NCBI GenBank assembly: GCA_019418625.1
Contig: DYBL01000036.1
Location: 1 to 13,123 of the forward strand
Reading direction: 5' to 3'
Origin: Clostridiales bacterium
Lineage (GTDB): Bacteria; Bacillota; Clostridia; Oscillospirales; Oscillospiraceae
DNA length: 13,123 nucleotides
Below the pieces are notes generated by a model. The model did no database searches and was not told the DNA's origin. It saw nothing but the letters and a program-made list of their open reading frames with translations. The position numbers and the translations under genes were made by a program. This document shows, piece after piece, positions 12,893-13,123 of this stretch; the stretch's first letter is position 1; the number at the start of each line of letters is the position of its first letter.

Positions 12893-13123
12893 TCAGCCGC
12901 CGATGGTGCCTACCACGAAGCCCTTGTCCACGATCAGGTTGCCGCCCACAAAGACGTCGCCCAGGATGGCATACATCCGCTCCACCGCCTTGACGGACTC
13001 ATCGATCCGGATGGTGTAATCGCCGAACAGGCCCACCTCGAAGTTGAACGGATCACCGTAGAGGATCTTGGTGTCGCCCACCGCTTTCACCAGATCGTAG
13101 GGCAGCACCACGCCGCCGTCGGT
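12893..13123 (-). CDS. Major capsid protein, C-terminal part (HK97-fold type), cut by window edge
   Basis: This is the last 76 residues of a phage major capsid protein, the subunit that forms the icosahedral shell. The frame is open to the right window edge; a GTG at 13111 is an internal codon, since four more codons (Thr-Asp-Gly-Gly) precede it in frame. The tail end carries the pattern common to Firmicute HK97-fold capsid proteins: a LYGDP stretch, GDYTIRIDES, then ILGDVFVGGNLIVDKGFVVGT, and ends at TGA. Its position directly before a gp6-type connector gene supports this. The Shine-Dalgarno for the next gene lies in the 15-base gap after the stop. The capsid call rests on the C-terminal pattern plus gene order; the N-terminal two thirds are not visible. 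Presence of a capsid gene argues for a phage rather than a headless tail-type bacteriocin. Confidence 0.85.
   Translation of the reverse strand, partial: TDGGVVLPYDLVKAVGDTKILYGDPFNFEVGLFGDYTIRIDESVKAVERMYAILGDVFVGGNLIVDKGFVVGTIGG

Noticed and set aside
1..13123. tRNA genes, CRISPR arrays, insertion sequences, attachment sites, promoters
   Set aside because: Coding genes cover almost every base on one strand; no repeat-spacer pattern, transposase, cloverleaf or convincing promoter was seen in the few short gaps.

Overview
The window is one unbroken late-gene operon of a contractile-tailed (myovirus-type) phage or prophage, read entirely from the minus strand, so transcription runs from the right edge to the left edge. 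The gene order matches the defective Bacillus prophage PBSX and its relatives: capsid, connector, head closure, tail completion, tail terminator, sheath, tube, tail chaperone, tape measure, baseplate hub and wedge, tail fibres. Both ends are cut: the major capsid gene enters from the right, and a small membrane-protein gene leaves on the left. The high GC of most genes, strong GGAGG ribosome sites and PBSX-type proteins suggest a GC-rich Firmicute, probably a Clostridia/Oscillospiraceae-type gut bacterium; this host guess is inference.

Right to left: 13123-11313 holds the capsid C-terminus and head-to-tail joining genes. 11311-9160 holds sheath, tube and the tail assembly chaperone, which carries a textbook -1 frameshift site (A AAA AAC at 9372-9378) joining it to a 70-codon extension absent from a simple gene call. 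9170-7554 is the tape measure. 7544-4263 builds the hub, spike-base and wedge, followed by the DUF2313-type tail protein at 4279-3749. 3749-312 is the host-recognition cassette: a knob-type tail fibre, an accessory protein, a collagen-like chimeric fibre, and a second accessory protein homologous to the first. 315 to the left edge encodes the start of a CmpB-like membrane protein.

Genes overlap by 1-20 bases or are separated by a few bases, and most have a Shine-Dalgarno inside the preceding gene, so translation is probably coupled throughout. The one sizeable gap (12516-12565) is filled by a perfect 12-bp hairpin and a ribosome site. Base composition is mosaic: the fibre region, especially the tip of the collagen-like fibre, and the tail-completion gene are much more AT-rich than their neighbours, as expected for modules exchanged between phages.

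I found no RNA genes, CRISPR, insertion sequence, attachment site, integrase, lysis enzyme or promoter in the window. Nothing here is clearly a wholly new system. The best items for follow-up are the frameshift site with its possible pseudoknot, the duplicated fibre/accessory cassette, the hairpin before the head-closure gene, and the CmpB-like membrane protein in a phage operon.
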